Positions 16,926 through 24,717 of a DNA stretch of 64,000 bases are shown piece after piece. The stretch is from positions 310,001-374,000 of the forward strand of contig NZ_JAESVP010000005.1 of NCBI RefSeq assembly GCF_016765795.1, in the 5' to 3' direction. Made by a program: the position numbers and the translations under genes. Each line of letters starts with the position of its first letter. Position 1 is the stretch's first letter. The notes under the pieces were generated by a model. That model saw only the letters and a list, made by a program, of their open reading frames with translations. It was not told the DNA's origin and searched no databases. The stretch is from Fuscibacter oryzae. GTDB taxonomy: Bacteria; Pseudomonadota; Alphaproteobacteria; Rhodobacterales; Rhodobacteraceae.

Positions 16926-17680
16926 CATACCTCGGTCAGGTCGTGATAGGCCTGCAAGGCCAGCCGCCGCAGCGTATCGCGCGGCAGGTCACCCACCAGC
17001 GCACAGCCCAACCCGCGATCCACCCACCAAAAGGCCTGCGCGCCCGGCGCCTCGGCAAAGGCCAGATCGGTCTCGGCCCCTTCGGCGCGGGTGACATAGA
17101 TGGTCAGCCTGCGGCCCATGGCATCTTCGTACATCAGCAGCCCGGCGGGCGAGGCCTGCCCCGGCACCAACCGCCCGCCAATCAGGCGAAAGCCGTCGCG
17201 CGCCAGATCGGGCACACGGATCGGCTGGCCCAGACGTTTGGACAACCATTTGACCAGATGCGCCTCGTCGCTGGCGGGCACCTCGACCGGATGGGCCACC
17301 TCGACTGCATAGGTCGCATAGCTGCCCAGCGCCGCCATCGCCAATGTCTGGCCCTGCGGGGCCTGCAACCGCGCCATCCCCCAACCGCCCGCAAACCCCA
17401 GACCCAGTAGCACCACCGCTGCCGCCGCGAATTGCCACGCCGCAGTGCGGTTGGCAGGCTGCGGCGGGCGCAGTGCTGCAATCAGGCGCGGGGGCACCGG
17501 CTCTTCGGCCACAGGGGCGTAAAGCGTGCGCAGAGCGGCGTCCTGCCGGTCCCATTCGGCCAGTTTTGCCGCCACCTGCCCGTCCTTTGCCGCATGCCCG
17601 GCCAGCGTGGCGCGGTCTGCCGCATTGCCGTGGCGCAGCAACAGCAGGTCTTCGTCTGACAGGATCGCTTGCCCGCTCAC
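16925..17680 (-). CDS. Anti-sigma factor (transmembrane)
   Basis: Protein of 251 residues, the probable inhibitor of the ECF sigma factor encoded directly upstream (ATGA overlap at 17677-17680). The N-terminal ~80 residues (SDEDLLLLRHGNAADRATLAGH) are cytosolic and lack the HxxxCxxC zinc motif. One TM helix lies at ~86-107 (FAAAAVVLLGLGFAGGWG). The C-terminal ~140 residues are predicted periplasmic. This is the usual layout of alphaproteobacterial anti-sigma factors. Confidence 0.82.
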   Translation of the reverse strand: MSGQAILSDEDLLLLRHGNAADRATLAGHAAKDGQVAAKLAEWDRQDAALRTLYAPVAEEPVPPRLIAALRPPQPANRTAAWQFAAAAVVLLGLGFAGGWGMARLQAPQGQTLAMAALGSYATYAVEVAHPVEVPASDEAHLVKWLSKRLGQPIRVPDLARDGFRLIGGRLVPGQASPAGLLMYEDAMGRRLTIYVTRAEGAETDLAFAEAPGAQAFWWVDRGLGCALVGDLPRDTLRRLALQAYHDLTEV

Positions 17681-18177
17681 GGCCCATTTCCCTTTCTGGG
17701 GCGACTGTCATCGTCGCGCCCCGTCATCTGCCGCAATGCCGCCCGCGCCCGCCCAAGACGAGAGGCAAGGGTGCCTTGGGCAATGCCCAGAACCTCTGCC
17801 GCCTCGGCAATGCTCATCCCTTCCAACCCCACCAGCAGCAGGGCGGCGCGTTGGTCTTCGGGCAGGCGGCCCATGGCGGCGTGAACCTCGGCCAGTTGCA
17901 ACCGGCCATCGGCGGCGGGTGGAACGGCGGGTTCGGCCAGCAGCGCCACAACCGGCGCCCCCCTGCCCCGCCGCAGCCCATCGCGAAAGCGGTTCAGCAG
18001 AATGCGGAACAGCCAGCCCCTTAACGCGCCATCACCCCGCCATTGGCCCAGATGCGCCACGGCAGATTCCAGCGTGTCCTGCACCAGATCATCGGCCCCG
18101 TCGCGATCCCGCAGCAGCCCGCGGGCATAGGCCCGCAGGCTGGGGATGGCCGCCTCTATCTCGTCCAGAACCGGCAT
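17677..18177 (-). CDS. ECF-type RNA polymerase sigma factor
   Basis: Protein of 166 residues. Region 2 is at ~5-75 (LRAYARGLLRDRDGADDLVQDTLESAV, GWLFRILLNRFRDGLRR). Region 4 is at ~105-155 (MGRLPEDQRAALLLVGLEGMSIAEAAEVLGIAQGTLASRLGRAR), with the helix-turn-helix intact. Its gene is coupled to the anti-sigma gene. The start ATG is at 18177, a few bases past the stop of the COG4315 gene, so the three genes may be one transcript. Confidence 0.92.
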   Translation of the reverse strand: MPVLDEIEAAIPSLRAYARGLLRDRDGADDLVQDTLESAVAHLGQWRGDGALRGWLFRILLNRFRDGLRRGRGAPVVALLAEPAVPPAADGRLQLAEVHAAMGRLPEDQRAALLLVGLEGMSIAEAAEVLGIAQGTLASRLGRARAALRQMTGRDDDSRPRKGNGP

Positions 18178-18185
18178 TTCCTACC

Positions 18186-18545
18186 TTACTTGGCGACGTG
18201 CCAGACGCCTTTGACGCCATCACCCGTCATGTCGCCGGGCTTGGTGTCCTTGACCCACAGATACAGCGGCATCCCGTCATAGGTCCACTGCATCGTGCCG
18301 TCGGTGCGTTCGGTCAGGCCATAGTCGCCCGTCGCCGCAGCGCCTTTTTCGGCCAGCAACGGCGGCCAGTTGGTGGCGCAGGCGTCATAGCAGGCCGATT
18401 TGCCGCCTTCGTCCTTGTCAAAGGTGTAAAGGGTCATGCCCTTGGCATCGGTCAGCACGCCATTCGTTTTCATGATGCCCGTCTCGGCCAATGCGGGCAG
18501 TCCGGCCAGCGCCAGACAGGTTGCAGCAATCGCAATGCGGATCAT
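18186..18545 (-). CDS. Secreted COG4315 repeat protein
   Basis: Protein of 119 residues. Signal peptide at residues 1-20 (IAIAATCLALAGLPALAE). Two copies of the Y-x-[FWY]-x-x-D repeat of PF03640 occur: LYTFDKDEGGKSACYDACATNWPP, and LYLWVKDTKPGDMTGDG. The four Cys/Trp/Pro positions match the family. Function unknown; members are often periplasmic or lipoproteins. The start at 18545 has GGAG 7 bases upstream; the longer ORF to 18605 lacks one. Next to the ECF sigma gene, of which it may be a target or co-regulated partner. Confidence 0.82.
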   Translation of the reverse strand: MIRIAIAATCLALAGLPALAETGIMKTNGVLTDAKGMTLYTFDKDEGGKSACYDACATNWPPLLAEKGAAATGDYGLTERTDGTMQWTYDGMPLYLWVKDTKPGDMTGDGVKGVWHVAK

Positions 18546-18622
18546 GGTTTTTCTCCAATTTGGTTTCGCAGGTCCGAAACCGGGACGGGTGGCCCTTGTG
18601 GTCACCTGATCAGAATGACGCC

Positions 18623-18652
18623 GCCGATGCGGGGTTCATCCCCCGCATCGGC
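18623..18652. other. Perfect 12-bp hairpin upstream of the COG4315 gene
   Basis: GCCGATGCGGGG and CCCCGCATCGGC arms with a 6-base loop. On the minus strand no T-run follows, so it may be a terminator of the VWA gene without U-tract or a 5' UTR structure. Confidence 0.55.
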
Positions 18653-18676
18653 AAAAATCACGCAAGGGTGATCGGG

Positions 18677-20665
18677 TTAGCGTGCCGACAGACTTTCCGC
18701 CAGACGCATCAGGTTCACCGCCTCGGCGCGGTAGCCAAAGGCATCCTCGCCACGCGCCTTGGTGGCCAGCGCGATCATCTGATCCCAGCCCCAGTCGCCC
18801 AGATACTTGGCCCCGCGCAGTTTCTGGCCAAAGCCTGCAATCGCCACGGCAAACTGCGCATCCTGCGACGGAGCGGCGGTTTCCTGCGGGATCGGGGTTT
18901 CCAGCAGGGTGCTTTGCGTCTGCCCCGGCGCGACCGAGCGCAGGCGCAGGAACCCCAATTCTGCGGTGCTGCCCGTCGCCGGGGCGGCACCATAGCGCAG
19001 CGGATCGTTCAGCAGCGCGGGGCTGCCGGGCGGGGTGACTTCGTAGATTGCCGTTACTTGTGTGCCTGCGCCGATGTCGCCCGCATCCACCTTGTCGTTA
19101 TTGAAATCCTCGCGGGCAAGCGCGCGGGTTTCATAGCCGATCAGCCGATATTCAGCGACGGCGGCAGGGTTCCATTCGACCTGAATTTTCACATTGTCGG
19201 CAATGGGGTAAAGGGCACCTGTCAACTGATCGACCAGCACCTTCCTCGCTTCGTTCAGCGTGTCGATATAGCTGGCGGTGCCGTTGCCGTTCTGGGCCAG
19301 CGCCTGCATCGTGGCATCATCCAGATTGCCCCGGCCAAAGCCAAGAACCGACAGGTAGGTGCCCGTCTCGCGCTGTTTTTCAATCATCTTGGTCAGGTCG
19401 GCTGGGTCGTCGATGCCAACATTGAAATCACCATCGGTGGCCAGCAGCACGCGGGAAACTTCTCCCTTGGCCTTCATGCCTTCGGCCACCTGATAGGCCA
19501 GCGCGATGCCTTCGGCCCCGGCGGTTGAACCACCGGCATCCAGATTGTCCAGCGCCGCCAAAATGGCCGCCTTGTCGCTGGCCGCCGTGGGGGGCAGCAC
19601 CAGCCCCGCCGACCCGGCATAGGCGACGATGGCCACCTGATCCTGAGGGTGCAGTTGCGGCAGCATCAGCGCAAGGGATTGCTTCAAGAGGGGCAGCTTG
19701 TTTGCATCTTCCATACTGCCAGAGGTGTCGATCAGGAACACAAGGTTCAGGGGCGGCCGTTCCACGGCAGGCACCGCGCCCTGAATGCCGATATGCACCA
19801 GCCGCGTGCCCGCGTTCCACGGGGTCGGCATCACCGTAACCGTCGGGCGAAAGGCTTGCCCCGCCTCGGGTGCGGGATAGCTGTAGAGAAAATAGTTCAC
19901 CATTTCCTCGACCCGAACCGAATCCGCATCTGGCAACATCCCCGCCATCAGGGACGAACGGACGACAGCATAAGAGGCGGTGTCCACGTCGATGGAAAAG
20001 GTGGAAACGGGTTCCTCTGCCGTCACATGCACGGGGTTCACCGGCGCGTTCGAGAAGGCCTCGCTATTTTCCACCGGCACGGGCGCAGGGTCCACCAGAT
20101 AGGGCATGGCACCGCCGACTGCACGCTCTGCCATCGGCGCGGCGGCGATGGCAGAGTCGCTTTCCATGCGCAGACGGCCTTCGGCTTCCAGCGGGGGTGG
20201 GGCCTCGGGCAGCGCCGCGGAAATGGCGTTTCTCGGCGCGGCCAGATCTTCGGTCAGCGCGGGTTCGGTCTTGGTTTCAGGCGGCAAAGAAGGTCGCGCC
20301 TTGGGCTTGGCGGGTTGGACCTGCGGCGCGGGGTCAGACGTCTGCGCAACCTCCGGCTTGCCACCGGAGACAGGCAATTGCCCGGCAATGGGCAGGAACA
20401 CCACAAACCCGGCGATCAGCGCGGCGGCAGAGGTGGTGGCGGTCAGCAGGGGGCGGGATTTCAGGGCATTCAGCATGGAAAACGCTCCGGCAAAGATCCC
20501 CGCCTTCACGGGCGGGTTGCCATTGGAACGCAAGCCATTGGCCGATCCTTGGAGCCGGTCAAAATTTTCCATCGCTTGCGCCAGCGCACGGGCGCGGGCC
20601 TTGTCATCGGCCACCGGGGTGGCGCGCTGCATCGCGGCTTTCAGATCGTCGAGTTCGTCGGTCAT
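18677..20665 (-). CDS. YfbK-like VWA domain protein coupled to an ECF sigma gene
   Basis: Protein of 662 residues. The cytosolic N-terminus is ~1-75, with one TM helix at ~76-97 (LLTATTSAAALIAGFVVFLP). A Pro/Ala-rich linker follows, then a vWF-type N domain (STFSIDVDTASYAVVRSSL, ~225). The VWA domain has an intact MIDAS start (VFLIDTSGSMEDANK, ~310), and a DUF3520 C-terminal region follows. The start overlaps the stop of the sigma gene (ATGA), so the N-terminus may act as its anti-sigma; that is inference. Confidence 0.85.
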   Translation of the reverse strand: MTDELDDLKAAMQRATPVADDKARARALAQAMENFDRLQGSANGLRSNGNPPVKAGIFAGAFSMLNALKSRPLLTATTSAAALIAGFVVFLPIAGQLPVSGGKPEVAQTSDPAPQVQPAKPKARPSLPPETKTEPALTEDLAAPRNAISAALPEAPPPLEAEGRLRMESDSAIAAAPMAERAVGGAMPYLVDPAPVPVENSEAFSNAPVNPVHVTAEEPVSTFSIDVDTASYAVVRSSLMAGMLPDADSVRVEEMVNYFLYSYPAPEAGQAFRPTVTVMPTPWNAGTRLVHIGIQGAVPAVERPPLNLVFLIDTSGSMEDANKLPLLKQSLALMLPQLHPQDQVAIVAYAGSAGLVLPPTAASDKAAILAALDNLDAGGSTAGAEGIALAYQVAEGMKAKGEVSRVLLATDGDFNVGIDDPADLTKMIEKQRETGTYLSVLGFGRGNLDDATMQALAQNGNGTASYIDTLNEARKVLVDQLTGALYPIADNVKIQVEWNPAAVAEYRLIGYETRALAREDFNNDKVDAGDIGAGTQVTAIYEVTPPGSPALLNDPLRYGAAPATGSTAELGFLRLRSVAPGQTQSTLLETPIPQETAAPSQDAQFAVAIAGFGQKLRGAKYLGDWGWDQMIALATKARGEDAFGYRAEAVNLMRLAESLSAR

Positions 20666-21204
20666 CTCGCCTCCTCGGCGGCCATTGCGCGCAATTGCCG
20701 CTTTACCTGCGCCATGCGCCAGGCAACCGTGCCTTCCGAAATCCCCAGAACGCGCCCCGCCTCGGCCTGGGTCAGTTCTTCGCCCAGAACCAGCGCCACG
20801 GTGTCGCGCAGTTCAGGCGTCAGCCGGGCCATTGCCGCTCCCAGCCAGTCCAGCGCCTCGGCCTCTTCGGATATCTGGTCCTGCCGGGCAATCTCCCAAT
20901 CGCCCCAGCCATCGGCGGCGCGGGTGCGGGTGGCCTGACGGCGGCGCAGGTCGTGGGCTGCATTGACGACAACGCGATAAAGCCAGGTGGTAAAGCGCGC
21001 CTCGGCCCGCCAATGGCGCAGCTTTACCGGCAGGGCGGCACAAATATCCTGCGCCAAATCCTCGGCATCAACGCGACTGCCGGTCAGCCGAAAGGCCAGA
21101 CCGAATATCCGGTCGTAATGGCGACCGATCAGGACTGAAAATGACGCACGGTCACCGCCAAGGGCGGCTTCGGCCAGCGTCTCATCTGAAGTATCCATCA
21201 GCAT
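20662..21204 (-). CDS. ECF-type RNA polymerase sigma factor (second)
   Basis: Protein of ~180 residues. Region 2 has FSVLIGRHYDRIFGLAFRLTGSRVDAEDLAQDI and FTTWLYRVVVNAAHDLRRR. Region 4 has LTPELRDTVALVLGEELTQAEAGRVLGISEGTVAWRMAQVKRQL. The start is unsure: ATG at 21204 or 21198, since neither has a strong ribosome-binding site. The TTG at 21234 is also open. Coupled to the VWA gene downstream. Confidence 0.9.
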   Translation of the reverse strand: MLMDTSDETLAEAALGGDRASFSVLIGRHYDRIFGLAFRLTGSRVDAEDLAQDICAALPVKLRHWRAEARFTTWLYRVVVNAAHDLRRRQATRTRAADGWGDWEIARQDQISEEAEALDWLGAAMARLTPELRDTVALVLGEELTQAEAGRVLGISEGTVAWRMAQVKRQLRAMAAEEAR

Positions 21205-21251
21205 CACAGTGCTTTGACGCAGGGCAGTTGGCAATCCTTGGCCCGGCCATG

Positions 21252-21281
21252 AAAAAAACCGGCGGCAGGAAGCCGCCGGTT
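21252..21281 (-). terminator. Terminator of the peptidoglycan-binding-like gene
   Basis: On the minus strand AACCGGCGGC and GCCGCCGGTT arms are followed by a TTTTTTT run. It sits 32 bases past the stop of the secreted protein gene at 21313. Confidence 0.9.
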
Positions 21282-21312
21282 GGCACTCGTTACAGGGGGA
21301 ACGGGAAAAGGG

Positions 21313-21804
21313 TCAGTACAGCAGGCTGTCATAAACCCCGTAAGCCGCCGCCATCGACCGGGTGGCCCCCGGCTGGCCGCTGCGGCGGGCATAGGAATTC
21401 ACCGCCTCATAGGTTCCCGGCCCGAAAGAGCCATCGACCCGGCCATTGTAGTAGCCCTGATTGCGCAGCTCGCGCTGGATGTCGCGACGCTCGGACGAGG
21501 AATAGCTGTTGAAGGCTTGCCCCAGCGTGGTCTGATAGACCGAAATGCGCTGCGGCTGGTAATACTCGCGCGGCGCTTGGCGATAGCCATAGGCGGGCCG
21601 TTCGTAATAGCCGTCGCCCTGATAGCGGCGCGGTTGCTGATGTTCGCGGATATCACGCTGCACATGCTGGAACAGCAGCGTCCCGGCGATGCCGGTGACG
21701 ATGCCTTGCTCGCGGTCACCCCAGGCCAGAGCGGGGGCGGCCGTCAGGCCAATGGAAAGCGCGGTTGCAGCGGCCAGCGCGGTCTTGAAGATAGGGTGTG
21801 ACAT
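21313..21804 (-). CDS. Secreted protein with C-terminal peptidoglycan-binding-like domain
   Basis: Protein of 163 residues. Signal peptide at ~1-27 (ALAAATALSIGLTAAPALAWG). The middle is rich in Tyr, Arg and Gln (RRYQGDGYYERPAYGYRQAPREYYQP). Residues ~90-150 resemble a PG_binding_1 domain: ERRDIQRELRNQGYYNGRVDGSFGPGTYEAVNSYAR. Probably periplasmic or cell-wall associated; exact role unknown. Confidence 0.78.
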   Translation of the reverse strand: MSHPIFKTALAAATALSIGLTAAPALAWGDREQGIVTGIAGTLLFQHVQRDIREHQQPRRYQGDGYYERPAYGYRQAPREYYQPQRISVYQTTLGQAFNSYSSSERRDIQRELRNQGYYNGRVDGSFGPGTYEAVNSYARRSGQPGATRSMAAAYGVYDSLLY

Positions 21805-21931
21805 ATCTTGTCCTTTCGCAGCGGCCCTTGGCAGCGGGCCATGACCAAACAGATGGGGCGAAAGGCGGTGCTAGACAAAATCGGCGGCTGGTTATCACCT
21901 ATCAAGGCGTAAACCATGGCCGTCAGATATG

Positions 21932-21958
21932 AAAAACGGGGGCTGAAGCCCCCGTTTT
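21932..21958 (-). terminator. Terminator of gabD
   Basis: ACGGGGGCT and AGCCCCCGT arms, flanked by TTTTC on the minus strand, 17 bases past the gabD stop. The A-run on the other side makes it look bidirectional. Confidence 0.85.
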
Positions 21959-21974
21959 CCTTGGAATTTCCAGA

Positions 21975-23453
21975 TCAGACCGACAGGCAGATGTATTTCA
22001 TCTCCAGATAGTCCTCCATGCCGTGATGGCTGCCTTCGCGTCCCAGACCCGATTGCTTGACGCCACCGAACGGCGCCACCTCGGTGGAAATCAGGCCGGT
22101 GTTCACGCCGACCATGCCGTATTCAAGCTGTTCCTGCACGCGGGTGATGCGGCCGATGTCGCGGGCGTAGAAATAGCTGGCCAGACCAAAGATCGTGTCA
22201 TTGGCCTTGGCAATCACTTCCTCTTCGGTGTCGAACTTGAAGAGGGGGGCGACGGGGCCAAAGGTTTCCTCGCTGGTCACCGCCATCGCATCGGTCACGC
22301 CGGTCAGCACGGTGGGCTGAAAGAACGACCCGCCCAGCTCATGCCGCGCGCCGCCCAGAACCACCTTGGCACCCTTGGCCTTGGCGTCGGCGATGTGTTC
22401 TTCGACCTTTTCCAAGGCATCCATGTTGATCAGCGGCCCGAACTGCACCGAATCCTTCAGCCCATCGCCAACGCTGGTCTTGGCCACGGCGGCCTTCAGC
22501 TTTTCGGCAAAGGCATCATAGACGCCGGCCTGCACATAGATGCGGTTGGCGCAGACGCAGGTTTGGCCGTTGTTGCGGAACTTGGAAATCATCGCGCCTT
22601 CGACGGCCTTGTCCAGATCGGCGTCGTCAAACACGATGAAGGGCGCGTTGCCGCCCAGTTCCATGCTGCATTTCATCACCTGCTCTGCCGCCTGACGCAG
22701 CAGGATGCGGCCCACCTCGGTGCTGCCGGTAAAGGTCAGCTTGCGGACGATGGGGTTCTCGCAGAATTCCTTGCCGATGTCGGACGCACGGGCCGAGGTG
22801 ATGACCGAGAAGATGCCCTTGGGCAGACCGGCGCGTTCGGCCAGCACCGCCAGCGCCAGCGCCGACAGCGGGGTTTCCGCCGCCGGGCGGGCGACAAAGC
22901 CGCAGCCCACCGCCAGCGCCGGGGCGCATTTGCGGGTGATCATCGCATTGGGGAAGTTCCACGGCGTGATCGAGGCGACAACGCCGATCGGCTGCTTGAT
23001 CACCGTGATGCGCTTGTCGCGCTGATGGCCGGGGATGGTTTCACCGTAAACGCGCTTGGCCTCTTCGCCAAACCATTCGATGAACGACGCGCCATAGGCG
23101 ATCTCACCCTTGGCCTCGGCCAGCGGCTTGCCCATTTCGGCGCACAGGATGATGCCCAGATCGTCCTGATTGGCCATCATCAGGTCGAACCACTTGCGCA
23201 TGATCGCGGCGCGTTCCTTGCCGGTGCGGGCGGCCCATTCCTTTTGCGCCACGGCGGCGGCGGCAATGGCGCGGGCAGCATCGGCGCGGGTCAGATTGGG
23301 AACGCGGGCAATCACATCGCCACGGGCGGGGTTCGTCACCTCGAACGTCGCGCCGTCGGCGGCATCGACCCATTCGCCCGCCACATAGGCCTGGGTTGCC
23401 AGAAGCGAGGGGTCTTTCAGCAGATCGCGCAGATTGGTTACGGAATCGAGCAT
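21975..23453 (-). CDS. gabD: Succinate-semialdehyde dehydrogenase, NADP-dependent type
   Basis: Aldehyde dehydrogenase of 492 residues that converts succinate semialdehyde to succinate. Landmarks include the NAD(P) fold region PWNFPNAMITRKCAPALAVGC, the general-base Glu in MELGGNAPF (~265), and the catalytic Cys in NNGQTCVCANRIY (~300). The FNNP-like SSA-specific features and close fit across the length favour GabD over other aldehyde dehydrogenases. The ATG at 23453 has GGAGG 6 bases upstream; the longer ORF to 23489 is not needed. Confidence 0.9.
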   Translation of the reverse strand: MLDSVTNLRDLLKDPSLLATQAYVAGEWVDAADGATFEVTNPARGDVIARVPNLTRADAARAIAAAAVAQKEWAARTGKERAAIMRKWFDLMMANQDDLGIILCAEMGKPLAEAKGEIAYGASFIEWFGEEAKRVYGETIPGHQRDKRITVIKQPIGVVASITPWNFPNAMITRKCAPALAVGCGFVARPAAETPLSALALAVLAERAGLPKGIFSVITSARASDIGKEFCENPIVRKLTFTGSTEVGRILLRQAAEQVMKCSMELGGNAPFIVFDDADLDKAVEGAMISKFRNNGQTCVCANRIYVQAGVYDAFAEKLKAAVAKTSVGDGLKDSVQFGPLINMDALEKVEEHIADAKAKGAKVVLGGARHELGGSFFQPTVLTGVTDAMAVTSEETFGPVAPLFKFDTEEEVIAKANDTIFGLASYFYARDIGRITRVQEQLEYGMVGVNTGLISTEVAPFGGVKQSGLGREGSHHGMEDYLEMKYICLSV

Positions 23454-23564
23454 CACGCCCTCCTTCGTTTTTCGGGATGGACATGACATGGCCGACAGGG
23501 GCTAAAAAGTCTAGCTGGCGCTACCCGGCTGGACTGAAATTCTGCACTGAACTGGAGTCATCGG

Positions 23565-24338
23565 ATGGATATGGACCGCGAATACGCCAATGGCGCCTTC
23601 ATTCCGGGGTCAGAGGGGCTGCCGGACCTGTGGGCGCAAAAGGCAGCGGGGTTCCGGGCGGGCCTTGGCGCGCGGTTCAGCACGCATGACTATGGCCCCG
23701 GCCCCCGCCAAAAGCTGGACCTGTTTCGCCCAGAGGGCGCGGCGCGCGGGCTGATGATGTTCGTCCATGGCGGCTATTGGCTGGAGTTTGGCCGCGAAAG
23801 CTGGTCGCATCTGGCGGCGGGCGCGGTGGCGCGGGGGTGGGCGGTGGCGATGCCGTCTTACACGCTGGCCCCCGCCGTGCGGATTTCCGACATGACGCAT
23901 GAGGTGGCGGCGGCGGTGCAGACAGCGGCGGCGCTTGTTGCCGGGCCGGTGGTGGTGACGGGCCATTCAGCAGGCGGGCATCTGGCGGCCCGGATGGCCT
24001 GCCCCGATCAGCAGGTGCCCGTGGCGCGGGTGGTGCCGATTTCACCCCTTGCCGATCTGCGGCCACTGAGGGCCACCGCGATGAACGCGGACCTGCGGAT
24101 CAATGAGGCAGAGGCGCTGACGGAAAGCCCCTGTCAGCACCCGTTGCGCGCAAGCGTTCAGGCCCATGTCTGGGTGGGTGGGCAAGAGCGCCCGGCCTTT
24201 TTGTGGCAAGCGCGCACCCTGTCGGAAAGCTGGGCCTGTGACTGGACGGTCGCGCCCGGCCTGCACCATTTCAATGTGATCGACGGGCTGGAAAGCCCCG
24301 GTTCGGCGCTGATGGCGGCCTGTCTCGACGGGCTGTGA
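23565..24338 (+). CDS. Arylformamidase-like alpha/beta hydrolase
   Basis: Protein of 257 residues. Oxyanion motif HGGYW (~residue 68), nucleophile elbow GHSAGGH (~128), catalytic His near LHHFNVIDGL (~238). HGGYW followed by GHSAGGH is typical of kynurenine formamidase (KynB-like) and related esterases. No kynurenine-pathway gene is nearby, so the substrate is open. Alternative ATG at 23571. Divergent from gabD with 111 bases between. Confidence 0.8.
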   Translation: MDMDREYANGAFIPGSEGLPDLWAQKAAGFRAGLGARFSTHDYGPGPRQKLDLFRPEGAARGLMMFVHGGYWLEFGRESWSHLAAGAVARGWAVAMPSYTLAPAVRISDMTHEVAAAVQTAAALVAGPVVVTGHSAGGHLAARMACPDQQVPVARVVPISPLADLRPLRATAMNADLRINEAEALTESPCQHPLRASVQAHVWVGGQERPAFLWQARTLSESWACDWTVAPGLHHFNVIDGLESPGSALMAACLDGL

Positions 24339-24374
24339 CCACGGGGACTGGTGCTTGGCCCCCACGCACCAGTC

Positions 24375-24704
24375 TTACGAATTGGCGTGCATCCGTTCGA
24401 TATAACCGCGCATCTCTTCCGCCTCCAGCCGGGCGTCGCGCAGGCCTTCCATCGCGGCGCGCAGCTCTGCCTCGGTCTGGGCGATCTGGTTCAGCAACTC
24501 GGCCTCGCGGTTTTCCATATAAAGCAGCGCCTGATCGCGGACCTCTTCGGCTTCGTGCAGCGATTGGGCCAGCCTGTCCATTTCGCCCATGTCGCCGCCC
24601 GCAACGCGGGTAAAGCGGTGCAGCAGCCAATAGGTGAACCAGCCCAGCGCGAAAGCCAGCAACAGCACGATGGCGGTTGAAAAGATGAATTCGATGCGGT
24701 TCAT
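24375..24704 (-). CDS. Small membrane-anchored coiled-coil protein
   Basis: Protein of 109 residues. One TM helix at ~5-28 (FIFSTAIVLLLAFALGWFTYWLL), then a long helix with heptad character (MDRLAQSLHEAEEVRDQALLYMENREAELLNQIAQTEAELRAAMEGLRDARLEAEEMRGYIERM region). Start at 24704, with AGGAAAG upstream and 13 bases from the stop of the OmpA gene, so they are co-transcribed. No named family recognised. Perhaps a cytosolic-facing partner of the OmpA-type protein. Confidence 0.75.
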   Translation of the reverse strand: MNRIEFIFSTAIVLLLAFALGWFTYWLLHRFTRVAGGDMGEMDRLAQSLHEAEEVRDQALLYMENREAELLNQIAQTEAELRAAMEGLRDARLEAEEMRGYIERMHANS

Positions 24705-24717
24705 CGGGTCTTTCCTG

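Noticed and set aside
18623-18652. Perfect hairpin read as a classical terminator
   Set aside because: The T-run lies on the wrong side for the minus-strand VWA gene.
22023-23486. 487-residue plus-strand open frame
   Set aside because: Antisense to gabD, whose motifs are unambiguous.
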